From positions 1 through 13,451 of the forward strand of contig DAOWJR010000035.1 in assembly GCA_030640275.1 (NCBI GenBank): a stretch of 13,451 nt of DNA, in the 5' to 3' direction. The number at the start of each line of letters is the position of its first letter. Position 1 is the stretch's first letter. The notes below the pieces were generated by a model. That model did not search any database. It had not been told where the DNA came from and was given only the letters and a program-made list of their open reading frames with translations. Source of the stretch: Actinomycetes bacterium (lineage in GTDB: Bacteria; Actinomycetota; Humimicrobiia; JAHJRV01). The translations under genes were made by a program, and so were the position numbers. Positions 7,772 to 13,451 of the stretch are shown here, one piece after another.

Positions 7772-9286
7772 ATGGAAAAAAAACAAATTATTTTAAAACT
7801 AAAGGAAAAAATATTAAAAGATTCCACACTTAAGGAAATATTTAATAAAATAGTTTCTTATTTTCCTGATAGTTATTTAGTTGGTGGTTTTATAAGAGAT
7901 ATCGCCTTAGATATTGATTCAAGAAATTTAGACATAGTTGCTCAATTTTCGCCAGAGAAAATATCCAAGTTTGTTTCAAGCATTAAGGGCGCTAAATTTT
8001 TCCCTCTGGACATCAAGAGAAAAATATTTAGAATGATAATAAAAAATGATAGCGATATAACAACAGTTGATTTTTCATTCTACGATATTATCAAAATCAA
8101 GGATGAACTTACAGGTAGAGATTTCACTATAAATGCAATAGCAGTTCCCACAGCTATTTTTTCAGAAGATTATAAATTACCTACTAAAATTATTAAAAAG
8201 TATTATGAATTACCTTATAAATTACCATTTAACCTTATAGACCCATTCAATGGCTTAAAGGATTTGACAGAAGGAAGGCTTAGACTTGTAAGTGAAAAAG
8301 CATTACAAGATGACCCAGTTAGAATATTAAGGGCTTTTAGGTTTAAACTATTTCATAATCTTTCAATCCCGGAGGAACTTGAGCAAAAAATTAAGTTGGA
8401 TTCAAATATGCTAAGGTTTATTTCTGGTGAAAGAATAGCAGAAGAAGTACTAAAAATATTTTCATATGACAATATATCTTCTATCTTAAAAGAAATGCAG
8501 GAGCTAAATGTTTTAAAACACATATTTTTATCAATTGAAGATAATGTTGGGATTCCTCAGTTCGGATATCACTCTGAGGATGTTTTTGGTCACTTATTAA
8601 AATGTGTTGATAAAATGGATAATATAGAGGAGTTTATAAAACTATATTTGACTGATTATAGTAAACAGATATTTTCTCATCTAAGTGAACTAATACAGGG
8701 AGATTATAAAAGATTCACTTTTCTAAAACTTGCAGCTTTTCTTCATGATATAGGTAAATCAGAAACTAAAGTTGTTGATATTAATGGTAAAATTAGATTT
8801 TACAATCATCAGAAGGTTGGAGCTGAAAAAACAGAGAATATTTGTAAAGATCTTAGACTTAGTAATAAAGCCACAAATTACTTAGTCAAAATAGTAGAGA
8901 AACATATGAGGATACCAAATCTTTTAAGCTTAGAGGAAATTACAGATAGAGCAACATATAGATTAATCAGGGAAGCTGGTGATGAATTGATAGATTTAAT
9001 TCTATTATTTTATGTAGATTTAGTTGCAGATCCAGGACCATTAGTAGAAAAAGATTCTGAGGAAAAGATGGTGAAATATTTTCGTAGAATATTAAAATTA
9101 AAAGAAAGAGTTAAAAAGCAGACTAAAAAGCCTTTAATTAGGGGAGATGAGATAATAGAAAAATTTGGACTTACTCCTGGACCTAAAATTGGAGAATTTT
9201 TAAAATTAATTGAAAAGGAAAGAGCTTTAGGTAATATATCAACCAAAGACGAGGCTTTGAAAAAGATTCAGGAAAGATTAAAATAA
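7772..9286 (+). CDS. tRNA nucleotidyltransferase / poly(A) polymerase family protein with HD domain
   Basis: A class II nucleotidyltransferase (PcnB/CCA family, 504 residues) expected to add CCA, or part of it, to tRNA 3' ends. The head domain has LVGGFIRD (36-43), Asp100 (TTVDFSF) as third acidic residue and RDFTINA (116-122). Next come LIDPFNG.KDL, EGRLR and DDPVRILRAFRF, the nucleotide-binding and neck regions. An HD domain follows, with LHDIGK (His325-Asp326) and a later EKHM motif. Two oddities stand out. The first Asp of the catalytic D-x-D pair is Asn52 (R-N-L-D-I), with only Asp54 kept. An extra segment of about 28 residues (126-153, rich in Lys, Tyr and Pro) sits between the RDFTINA and DPFNG motifs. 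ATG 7772 is the first in-frame start (TAA at 7769-7771) and lacks a Shine-Dalgarno sequence. Whether it is CCA-, A- or CC-adding, or inactive, cannot be told here. Confidence 0.9.
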   Translation: MEKKQIILKLKEKILKDSTLKEIFNKIVSYFPDSYLVGGFIRDIALDIDSRNLDIVAQFSPEKISKFVSSIKGAKFFPLDIKRKIFRMIIKNDSDITTVDFSFYDIIKIKDELTGRDFTINAIAVPTAIFSEDYKLPTKIIKKYYELPYKLPFNLIDPFNGLKDLTEGRLRLVSEKALQDDPVRILRAFRFKLFHNLSIPEELEQKIKLDSNMLRFISGERIAEEVLKIFSYDNISSILKEMQELNVLKHIFLSIEDNVGIPQFGYHSEDVFGHLLKCVDKMDNIEEFIKLYLTDYSKQIFSHLSELIQGDYKRFTFLKLAAFLHDIGKSETKVVDINGKIRFYNHQKVGAEKTENICKDLRLSNKATNYLVKIVEKHMRIPNLLSLEEITDRATYRLIREAGDELIDLILLFYVDLVADPGPLVEKDSEEKMVKYFRRILKLKERVKKQTKKPLIRGDEIIEKFGLTPGPKIGEFLKLIEKERALGNISTKDEALKKIQERLK

Positions 9287-9298
9287 TAGGATAAGAAA

Positions 9299-10198
9299 AT
9301 GCTTTATTTTTGCTATAGTGATAAATATACAGGAGAACTACCTGGACATGTTTTTCCTATTGAAAAGTATGAGATGGTTTATGAGAGATTAAAATCTGAG
9401 AAATTGATATCAGATAAGAATTTAATTGAACCGATAAAACCTTTAAGAAAAGAATTATCGCTTGTTCATACTAATAGTTATTTGGATGATCTTTTTAATT
9501 TTAGATTTACTCATAGAACTTATCCATCGGAACTTCCATTAAATCAAAAAATTTTAGATTTTTTTCTAATAACAACAGGTGGAACAATAAGTGCTGCCAA
9601 AATGGCATGTAAACATAATGTAGCAATAAATTTAGCTGGTGGGTATCACCATGCTTTTCCAGATAGAGCAGAGGGTTTCTGTTACTTAAATGATGTAGCT
9701 ATTTCAATTAAATTAGTACAAAAGAAGAAGTTAGCAAGTAAGGTTTTGATTGTTGACCTTGATTTACACCAGGGAAATGGTAATGCATATATTTTTAGAG
9801 ATGACCCAACTGTATTTACTTTCTCTATGCATCAGGAGAATAATTATCCGATAAAACAGAGAGGAGATTTAGACATTGGATTAGATGATAGTACTACAGA
9901 TATTCAATATCTTGAATATCTGCAAAAAATTTTACCTGGACTTATTGAAAAGCAAAAACCAGAACTAATATTTTATTTGGCTGGAGCAGATCCTTATTAT
10001 AATGATATACTGGGTGGACTTTCGCTAACAAAGGAAGGTTTAAAAAAAAGAGATGAGTTTGTTATAAACAAAGCCTGGGAAAAAGATATCCCAGTTTGTA
10101 TAGTTCTCGCAGGAGGCTATGCTCAAGATACAAATGATGTAGTTGATATTCACTGCAATACATGTTATATTGCAAAAAAATATAGTAATAAATATTAA
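9299..10198 (+). CDS. Histone deacetylase family protein (class IV-like)
   Basis: A 299-residue zinc hydrolase of the arginase/deacetylase fold, of the short class IV (HDAC11-like) bacterial type. It should remove acetyl or acyl groups from lysine side chains or small amines; the true substrate is unknown. The active site is complete: the charge-relay pair His117-His118 in GGYHHA, FCYLND, zinc ligands Asp155 and His157 in DLDLHQGNG, zinc ligand Asp231 in GADPYY, and Tyr274 in AGGY. The N-terminal GHVFPIEKYEMV segment matches the usual H..P..K start. A weak AGGATAAG precedes the ATG, 12 bp after the preceding gene, so the two are probably co-transcribed. No acetyltransferase or AcuA-like partner is nearby. 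Cytoplasmic: no signal peptide or membrane segment. Confidence 0.94.
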   Translation: MLYFCYSDKYTGELPGHVFPIEKYEMVYERLKSEKLISDKNLIEPIKPLRKELSLVHTNSYLDDLFNFRFTHRTYPSELPLNQKILDFFLITTGGTISAAKMACKHNVAINLAGGYHHAFPDRAEGFCYLNDVAISIKLVQKKKLASKVLIVDLDLHQGNGNAYIFRDDPTVFTFSMHQENNYPIKQRGDLDIGLDDSTTDIQYLEYLQKILPGLIEKQKPELIFYLAGADPYYNDILGGLSLTKEGLKKRDEFVINKAWEKDIPVCIVLAGGYAQDTNDVVDIHCNTCYIAKKYSNKY

Positions 10199-10213
10199 CA
10201 GAAAGGTTTTGGT

Positions 10214-10525
10214 ATGAAAATTTTTAAAAGATTTTTATCTAAAATTAAAGAAAAAGAAGAAGAACAAAATGTTATGTTTCTATATATTAAGTGCAATAGA
10301 TGTGGTGAGAAAATCAAAGTTAGGATAGTAAAGAGTACTGACCTTTTGTACAACTATAACCAACCCCAGGGAGATGTAGGCTATACTTTGAGAAAGGAAA
10401 TATTAGGGAATAAATGTCCCAACTTAATTTATGCCTATGCTGAATTTGATAAAAACAAGAAGATGTTAAACCTGGATGTAAATGGTGGTATCTCTATAAC
10501 TTCTGAAGAATATGAAAAGGAGTAA
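10214..10525 (+). CDS. Small conserved hypothetical protein with three-cysteine motif
   Basis: A 103-residue protein of unknown function. A basic/acidic N-terminal stretch (KRFLSKIKEKEEEQ) could form a short helix. A C-N-R-C-G-E-K knuckle (Cys27, Cys30) follows, and then a single Cys68 in a GNKCPN turn. There is no histidine in the protein, so a classic four-ligand zinc ribbon is not complete within one chain. The C-terminal half looks beta-rich and ends in SEEYEKE. I recall similar small proteins with the K-C-N-R-C-G-E and E-I-L-G-N-K-C segments as unnamed conserved proteins in anaerobic bacteria, but cannot verify this. It starts 15 bp after the deacetylase gene with GAAAGG upstream, and is probably the last gene of that unit. 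Confidence 0.75.
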   Translation: MKIFKRFLSKIKEKEEEQNVMFLYIKCNRCGEKIKVRIVKSTDLLYNYNQPQGDVGYTLRKEILGNKCPNLIYAYAEFDKNKKMLNLDVNGGISITSEEYEKE

Positions 10526-10550
10526 AATTTATTTTAAAAATTTTTTTAAT

Positions 10551-10575
10551 GTAGGGCAAGGCTTTAACCTTGCTT
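10551..10575. repeat. Short palindromic hairpin, REP-like
   Basis: GTAGG precedes GCAAGG (10556-10561), a 6-base loop and CCTTGC (10568-10573). Two G-T pairs can extend the stem to 8 bp. It is notably more GC-rich than its flanks. The form (GTAGG followed by a palindrome) resembles dispersed intergenic palindromes common in some anaerobe genomes; that is from memory. No strong T-run follows directly, so a terminator role is possible but not typical. Confidence 0.5.
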
Positions 10576-10638
10576 GAATAATTCAATATAAAAAGGTTGT
10601 TTTTTTATTATAAAAAATGTCCAAATTCAGGATAGTTG

Positions 10639-10647
10639 TGATATATT
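10639..10647 (+). promoter_or_regulatory. Candidate extended -10 promoter for the HD-SDH_sah gene pair
   Basis: TGATATATT fits an extended -10 element (TG-N-TATAAT with one mismatch). A poor -35 (TGTCCA, 10618-10623) lies 18 bp upstream. It is well placed before the AAAGGAG ribosome binding site (10660-10666) and GTG start at 10674. Confidence 0.35.
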
Positions 10648-10673
10648 AAAGGTTAAATCAAAGGAGTATTAAA

Positions 10674-11234
10674 GTGAAGACAATCTGGCGTGAAAGATAT
10701 AAACATTTACTGGAAAAAATAATTCACAGAGGAGAACAAGTTAATGAATTTTTAAATTTATTAGAAGATAAAACTAATTGGTTAATAGCACCTGCCAGTA
10801 CAAAGTATCACTTAGATAGAGACGGTGGATTAATTGACCATAGTGTAGGTGTTACAAACACTTTATTAAAATTAAAAGATGTTATAGCTCCCGAGATATC
10901 TGATGAGAGTTGTGTAATCGTTGGACTGTTCCATGATGTTGGGAAAGTTGGAATGCCTGGTAAACCCTATTATATAAAGTTGAAAATTCCAGCAAAGGAT
11001 GGAAAAAAATATATTATAAATAAAGATTTAGCAGCTATGGGGATTGCTGCGAGAAGTCTTATGCTTATTTCTAAATTCATAAGTTTAAGTGATGATGAAG
11101 CACAGGCTATTGCATATCATGATGGTCAATATATTCCCGAAGGAAAGATAGTAGCGCACAGAGAAAGTGCTCTAACACTACTTCTTCATTACGCAGATTA
11201 TTGGACTTCACATATTTTAGAGAGAGGTGAATAA
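10674..11234 (+). CDS. HD-domain metal-dependent phosphohydrolase
   Basis: A 186-residue single-domain HD-superfamily protein, a likely metal-dependent phosphohydrolase or phosphodiesterase on a nucleotide or phosphate ester; substrate unknown. Candidate metal ligands are His56 (GLIDHSVGV), His87-Asp88 (GLFHDVGKVG), a later His in AYHDGQY and an Asp in LLLHYADYW. A WLIAPAS...HLDRDGGLIDH segment leads into the fold. No membrane segment, signal peptide or partner domain. The start is GTG at 10674, supported by AAAGGAG seven bases upstream. The next gene starts 2 bp after the stop, and that gene's ribosome binding site lies inside this gene's last codons, so the two are probably translationally coupled. 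It is distinct from the HD domain of the nucleotidyltransferase upstream. Confidence 0.85.
   Translation: MKTIWRERYKHLLEKIIHRGEQVNEFLNLLEDKTNWLIAPASTKYHLDRDGGLIDHSVGVTNTLLKLKDVIAPEISDESCVIVGLFHDVGKVGMPGKPYYIKLKIPAKDGKKYIINKDLAAMGIAARSLMLISKFISLSDDEAQAIAYHDGQYIPEGKIVAHRESALTLLLHYADYWTSHILERGE
11224..11230 (+). promoter_or_regulatory. Ribosome binding site that fixes a TTG start
   Basis: GAGGTGA lies within the end of the HD gene, six bases before TTG 11237. It supports this TTG, which leaves only 2 bp between the genes. Confidence 0.6.
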
Positions 11235-11236
11235 TA

Positions 11237-12160
11237 TTGGAATATTTTAAAAATATAAACTGTTTATTTATATTTTTTCAACAATCAGAACAGGCTCCAG
11301 GAATTAACCTCTTTGGTTATCTATCATATATTTTCTGGATTGTTATGATTATGTTGTTAGTAATTCCCTATATCAAACAAAAAAAGTTAGCCATTGATCG
11401 CTTTCGTCAAATAAAAAAGATAGAACGTATTAGAGGAACAAGAGTAATTACAATGATTCATCGCCAGGAAAGTCTTTTTGGATTGCCATTTTTTAAATAT
11501 ATAGATATTCAAGATTCAGAACAGGTTTTAAGAGCGGTTAGAATGACTCCAAATAATATGCCTATTGATTTTATAATTCATACTCCAGGAGGGTTGCAGT
11601 TGGCTTCTGAACAAATTGCTTTAGCCTTAGCTAATCATAAGGCGAAGGTTACTATATTTATACCCCATTATTCTATGTCTGGAGGAACTCTTCTGGCATT
11701 AGGTGCTGATGAGATTTGTATGGATGAGAATGCTGTAATTGGTCCACTCGATCCACAACTTGGTCAATTTCCCATGGTTTATCCCGCAACTTCAATTTTG
11801 AAAGTTGTTAAAAAGAAATCATTAGATGAGATTGATGATAGAACTTTGATTTTGGCGGATATAGCAACTAAGGCTATAAAACAGATGAAGCAGAGGATAG
11901 TTGAAATCATTGGTAATAGGATGGATTTAAAAAAGGCAAATAAATTAGCTATTGTGTTGACAGATGGACGATGGACTCACGATTATCCAATAACCTTTAA
12001 GGAAGCAGAAGAGTTAGGATTTAATGTAAAGAGAGAAATTCCAAAAGAGATATATAAATTAATGGATTTATATCCTCAATCAGCAATTGGCAGACCATCT
12101 GTCCAATATATTCCTGTACCATATCCCAAGGAAGGGGGAAAAAGAAGAAGAAAAAGTTAA
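11237..12160 (+). CDS. Membrane-anchored ClpP-fold serine protease family protein (SDH_sah type)
   Basis: A 307-residue protein of the SDH_sah / ClpP-crotonase superfamily, named after a serine dehydrogenase proteinase; physiological substrates of this family are poorly known. A hydrophobic segment (about 26-46) followed by a basic K-Q-K-K stretch indicates a membrane anchor with the catalytic domain probably cytoplasmic. A weaker hydrophobic run at 9-14 precedes it. The ClpP-fold core has HTPGG (115-119) for the oxyanion/substrate region and H-Y-S-M-S-G-G-T (144-151); Ser148 is the likely nucleophile by analogy with SppA-type SGG motifs. ENAVIGPLDPQLGQFP follows. The tail is rich in basic residues (GGKRRRKS). 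The TTG start is supported by GAGGTGA upstream. Encoded directly after the HD protein, so they may act together, but no such pairing is established to my knowledge. Confidence 0.87.
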   Translation: MEYFKNINCLFIFFQQSEQAPGINLFGYLSYIFWIVMIMLLVIPYIKQKKLAIDRFRQIKKIERIRGTRVITMIHRQESLFGLPFFKYIDIQDSEQVLRAVRMTPNNMPIDFIIHTPGGLQLASEQIALALANHKAKVTIFIPHYSMSGGTLLALGADEICMDENAVIGPLDPQLGQFPMVYPATSILKVVKKKSLDEIDDRTLILADIATKAIKQMKQRIVEIIGNRMDLKKANKLAIVLTDGRWTHDYPITFKEAEELGFNVKREIPKEIYKLMDLYPQSAIGRPSVQYIPVPYPKEGGKRRRKS

Positions 12161-12194
12161 AAATAAATTAAACACAAGTAAATCCAGAAATAGA

Positions 12195-12212
12195 ACTTTT
12201 TTAGCAAAAAGT
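12195..12212. other. AT-rich hairpin after the SDH_sah gene
   Basis: ACTTTTT (12195-12201) and AAAAAGT (12206-12212) form a 7-bp stem with loop TAGC. No T-run follows on the + strand, so it is a weak terminator candidate at best. Confidence 0.25.
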
Positions 12213-12230
12213 ATGAATAAATAGTAAAAT
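12201..12230 (+). promoter_or_regulatory. Candidate promoter for the Lrp/AsnC-domain gene
   Basis: TTAGCA (12201-12206), an 18-bp spacer and TAAAAT (12225-12230) match sigma-70-type boxes at 4/6 and 5/6. It lies about 50 bp before the ATG at 12283. AT-rich background lowers its weight. Confidence 0.3.
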
Positions 12231-12270
12231 GCAAGAAAAGTTTAACTTACTTAAAAATTATTATTTTTTG

Positions 12271-12279
12271 AAAGGAGAG
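12271..12279 (+). promoter_or_regulatory. Ribosome binding site that sets the Lrp-domain start
   Basis: AAAGGAGAG lies three bases before ATG 12283. It decides against the in-frame ATG at 12229, which has no such site and would add 18 residues not expected for the family. Confidence 0.7.
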
Positions 12280-12282
12280 AAA

Positions 12283-12519
12283 ATGGTTGCTAATGCATAT
12301 GTACTTATCAATGCAACTCCCCAGAAGATTGCTGATGTATTAATAAATATAAAAAAATCCCCTGCAGTTAAGAGAGCAAATGCAGTAACTGGACCGTATG
12401 ATATTATTGCTTATATAGAAGCAGAAGATATAAATGAAATAGGAAAAACTGTTGTTTTTAAGATTCAGGGAGTTCAGGGAGTTACAAAAACTCTAACATG
12501 TATGGTAGTTGAAGTTTAA
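12283..12519 (+). CDS. Stand-alone Lrp/AsnC effector-binding (RAM) domain protein
   Basis: A 78-residue protein equal to the C-terminal ligand-binding domain of Lrp/AsnC regulators, without the DNA-binding helix-turn-helix. Family features are the AYVLINATP strand, helix 1 (QKIADVLINIKKSPAV), VTGPYDIIAYIEAED, helix 2 (INEIGKTVVFKIQGVQGV) and the TLTCMVVEV strand. Such single-domain forms are known to assemble as dimers and higher rings with amino-acid pockets at the interfaces. This one could sense an amino acid or modulate a full-length Lrp protein (inference). The start chosen is ATG 12283. It appears to be its own unit or the end of the HD-SDH_sah unit, as a repeat-bearing gap follows. Confidence 0.9.
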   Translation: MVANAYVLINATPQKIADVLINIKKSPAVKRANAVTGPYDIIAYIEAEDINEIGKTVVFKIQGVQGVTKTLTCMVVEV

Positions 12520-12652
12520 AAAATTCAGCATTTTTTGATTTCTATGAATTAAATTAGTAATTTCAGCCTGTATATTTTATTTCAATTTTAAGCTAAGCTA
12601 TATTGAGTGTTTATTATTATACGTACTATTAACATAATAAGTTTACAGTTTG

Positions 12653-12777
12653 TTCCTATCGGGATTGCTAAGTTTATCCCTTCCCCTTCATTACACTCGA
12701 GGGTCAAGGGCAGGCTCTGAGCGTCAGTGAAGGACCTAACTCGCAATGATAACAAGGACCTCACTCGCTATGACAAA
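12653..12777. repeat. GC-rich dispersed-repeat-like island
   Basis: Bases 12661-12780 have 58 G or C of 120 (48%), far above the flanks. On the minus strand the island opens with GTCATAGCGAG, similar to the GTCATTGCGAG word of intergenic repeats seen in many bacterial genomes, and ends near GCAATCCCGATAGG, which often closes such elements (recalled, not searched). CCTTCA (12685-12690) and TGAAGG (12728-12733) can pair in an imperfect stem with adjoining bases. It is probably a degenerate or nested non-coding repeat element. Confidence 0.55.
12730..12777. repeat. Two tandem 24-bp units
   Basis: Units at 12730-12753 and 12754-12777 match at 20 of 24 positions. Both begin AAGGACCT, with ACTCGC and ATGA in the same places. 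They abut exactly. Confidence 0.8.
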
Positions 12778-12808
12778 ATAATATTAAATTTTTAAAAGTG
12801 TAAGGAAA

Positions 12809-13451
12809 TTGATAAGATTAACAAAACGAGACTTGCAAAGATATAGTAGACAAATTCTAATAGATGGATTTGGAAAAGAAGGTCAATTAAAACTAAAAAA
12901 CTCTACTGTTGGTATGTTAGGATGTGGAGGCTTGGGAACAGCAGCGTCAATTTATTTAACAGCAGCTGGCGTAGGTAGATTAATATTAGCTGATAGTGAT
13001 AAACCCGATATAACTAATCTTAATAGACAAATAACACATTATGAATATGATGTAGAACATAATAGAAATAAGGCTATATCTACAAAAGAAAAACTTTCAG
13101 AATTTAACTCAGATATAAAAATAGAAAATTATACAAAGAATGTAAATGAAGAAAATATTGACAGGGTTTTTGAAAAAGCAGATTTGATTGTAGATTGTCT
13201 GGATAATTTTGAGGACAGGTATATGTTGAATTCATATTGTGTAAGAAGTATCAAGCCATTGGTACATGCTGCGGTTTATGGTTTTTATGGTCAGCTAACT
13301 ACAATAGTTCCAAAAAAAACAGCATGTTTAAAATGTATTTTTCCTACTCCTCCACCACAAATAGAAATATTTCCTATAATGGGTGTTACTGCTGGACTAT
13401 TTGGAATATTAGAAGCAAATGAGGCAATAAAGTATCTAACTGGAGTTGGAA
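12809..13451 (+). CDS. MoeB/ThiF/HesA-type E1 adenylyltransferase (3' end cut by window)
   Basis: The first 214 residues of a ubiquitin-activating-E1-like enzyme, which adenylates the C-terminus of a ThiS/MoaD-like sulfur carrier or similar partner. RYSRQI (11-16) is the standard opening. The ATP site is GCGGLG (38-43), Asp62 and Asp64 (DSD), NLNRQ (70-74), Lys88 and Asp132 (CLDNFEDR). CLKC (173-176) is the first half of the usual zinc site; the second CxxC would lie beyond the edge. After it the sequence is IFPTPPPQIEIFPIMGVTAG, without the Cys usually found before the G-V segment of ThiF and MoeB. The frame opens after a stop at 12785. TTG 12809 is the best start, though AAGGA is only two bases away, so the exact start is uncertain. 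No carrier-protein gene is visible here. Confidence 0.88.
   Translation, partial: MIRLTKRDLQRYSRQILIDGFGKEGQLKLKNSTVGMLGCGGLGTAASIYLTAAGVGRLILADSDKPDITNLNRQITHYEYDVEHNRNKAISTKEKLSEFNSDIKIENYTKNVNEENIDRVFEKADLIVDCLDNFEDRYMLNSYCVRSIKPLVHAAVYGFYGQLTTIVPKKTACLKCIFPTPPPQIEIFPIMGVTAGLFGILEANEAIKYLTGVG

Larger units (their letters stand above)
12520..12808. other. Intergenic region with AT-rich half and GC-rich repeat island
   Basis: There is no plausible gene in these 289 bp. The first part (12520-12650) is ordinary AT-rich spacer; an A/T stem (AAAAAAT/ATTTTTT) just after the stop is a weak terminator candidate. The second part holds the GC-rich island listed separately. The last 30 bp lead into the E1-like gene. 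Confidence 0.7.

Noticed and set aside
9010..9246. Minus-strand ORF opposite the nucleotidyltransferase C-terminus
   Set aside because: Shadow frame with no motif or ribosome binding site.
12229..12282. Upstream ATG extending the Lrp-domain protein by 18 residues
   Set aside because: No ribosome binding site there, while AAAGGAGAG directly precedes ATG 12283, which gives the usual domain length.
12653..12777. CRISPR array
   Set aside because: The two 24-bp units abut without spacers and there are only two of them.
13237..13422. 61-residue + strand ORF near the window end
   Set aside because: It is out of frame within the E1-like gene, whose own frame shows clear conserved motifs.

Overview
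This is a strongly AT-rich bacterial window carrying twelve protein genes, all on the + strand and mostly separated by very short gaps. All twelve are core or near-core metabolic and housekeeping families. No tRNA, rRNA, CRISPR array, transposase or phage gene was seen. Gene content (GS type I-alpha, class IV-type HDAC, a single-chain poly(A)/CCA polymerase with HD domain, SDH_sah-type ClpP-fold membrane protein, stand-alone Lrp/AsnC effector domain, MoeB/ThiF-like E1), low GC and GTG/TTG starts with purine-rich ribosome binding sites suggest an uncultured anaerobic bacterium. It could be a Clostridia-like or Atribacterota-like lineage, but the window holds no decisive phylogenetic marker, so this is a weak inference.

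Region 1 (1-6330) is a tight cluster: glnA (5' end cut by the window edge), glmS, acpS, the bifunctional NAD(P)HX repair enzyme nnrD (4-bp overlap with acpS) and alr. The first two genes link nitrogen assimilation to amino sugars: GlnA makes the glutamine that GlmS consumes to make glucosamine-6-phosphate. Alr makes D-alanine for peptidoglycan, and AcpS activates acyl carrier protein for lipid synthesis. The cluster therefore reads as a cell-envelope precursor operon with a metabolite-repair gene embedded in it.

Region 2 (6331-7771) starts with a 301-bp, extremely AT-rich, gene-free gap. It is followed by a monocistronic-looking zinc alcohol/polyol dehydrogenase and a 102-bp spacer.

Region 3 (7772-10525) holds a tRNA nucleotidyltransferase/poly(A) polymerase family protein with an HD domain, whose expected first catalytic Asp is an Asn. 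It is followed by an HDAC-family deacetylase with an intact zinc site and a small three-cysteine protein of unknown function.

Region 4 (10526-12519) begins with a short palindromic hairpin of repeat type and a plausible extended -10 promoter. A tightly coupled pair follows: an HD phosphohydrolase and a membrane-anchored SDH_sah/ClpP-fold protein. A 78-residue stand-alone Lrp/AsnC effector domain comes next.

Region 5 (12520-13451) contains an island of about 120 bp that is much more GC-rich than its surroundings and carries two 24-bp tandem units, probably a dispersed repeat. It is followed by the 5' part of a MoeB/ThiF/HesA-type E1 adenylyltransferase that runs off the window end and seems to lack the usual sulfur-transfer cysteine.

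I found no obviously new multi-gene system. The best leads are the N-for-D change in the nucleotidyltransferase, the HD + SDH_sah pair, the Cys-less E1 and the GC-rich repeat island.
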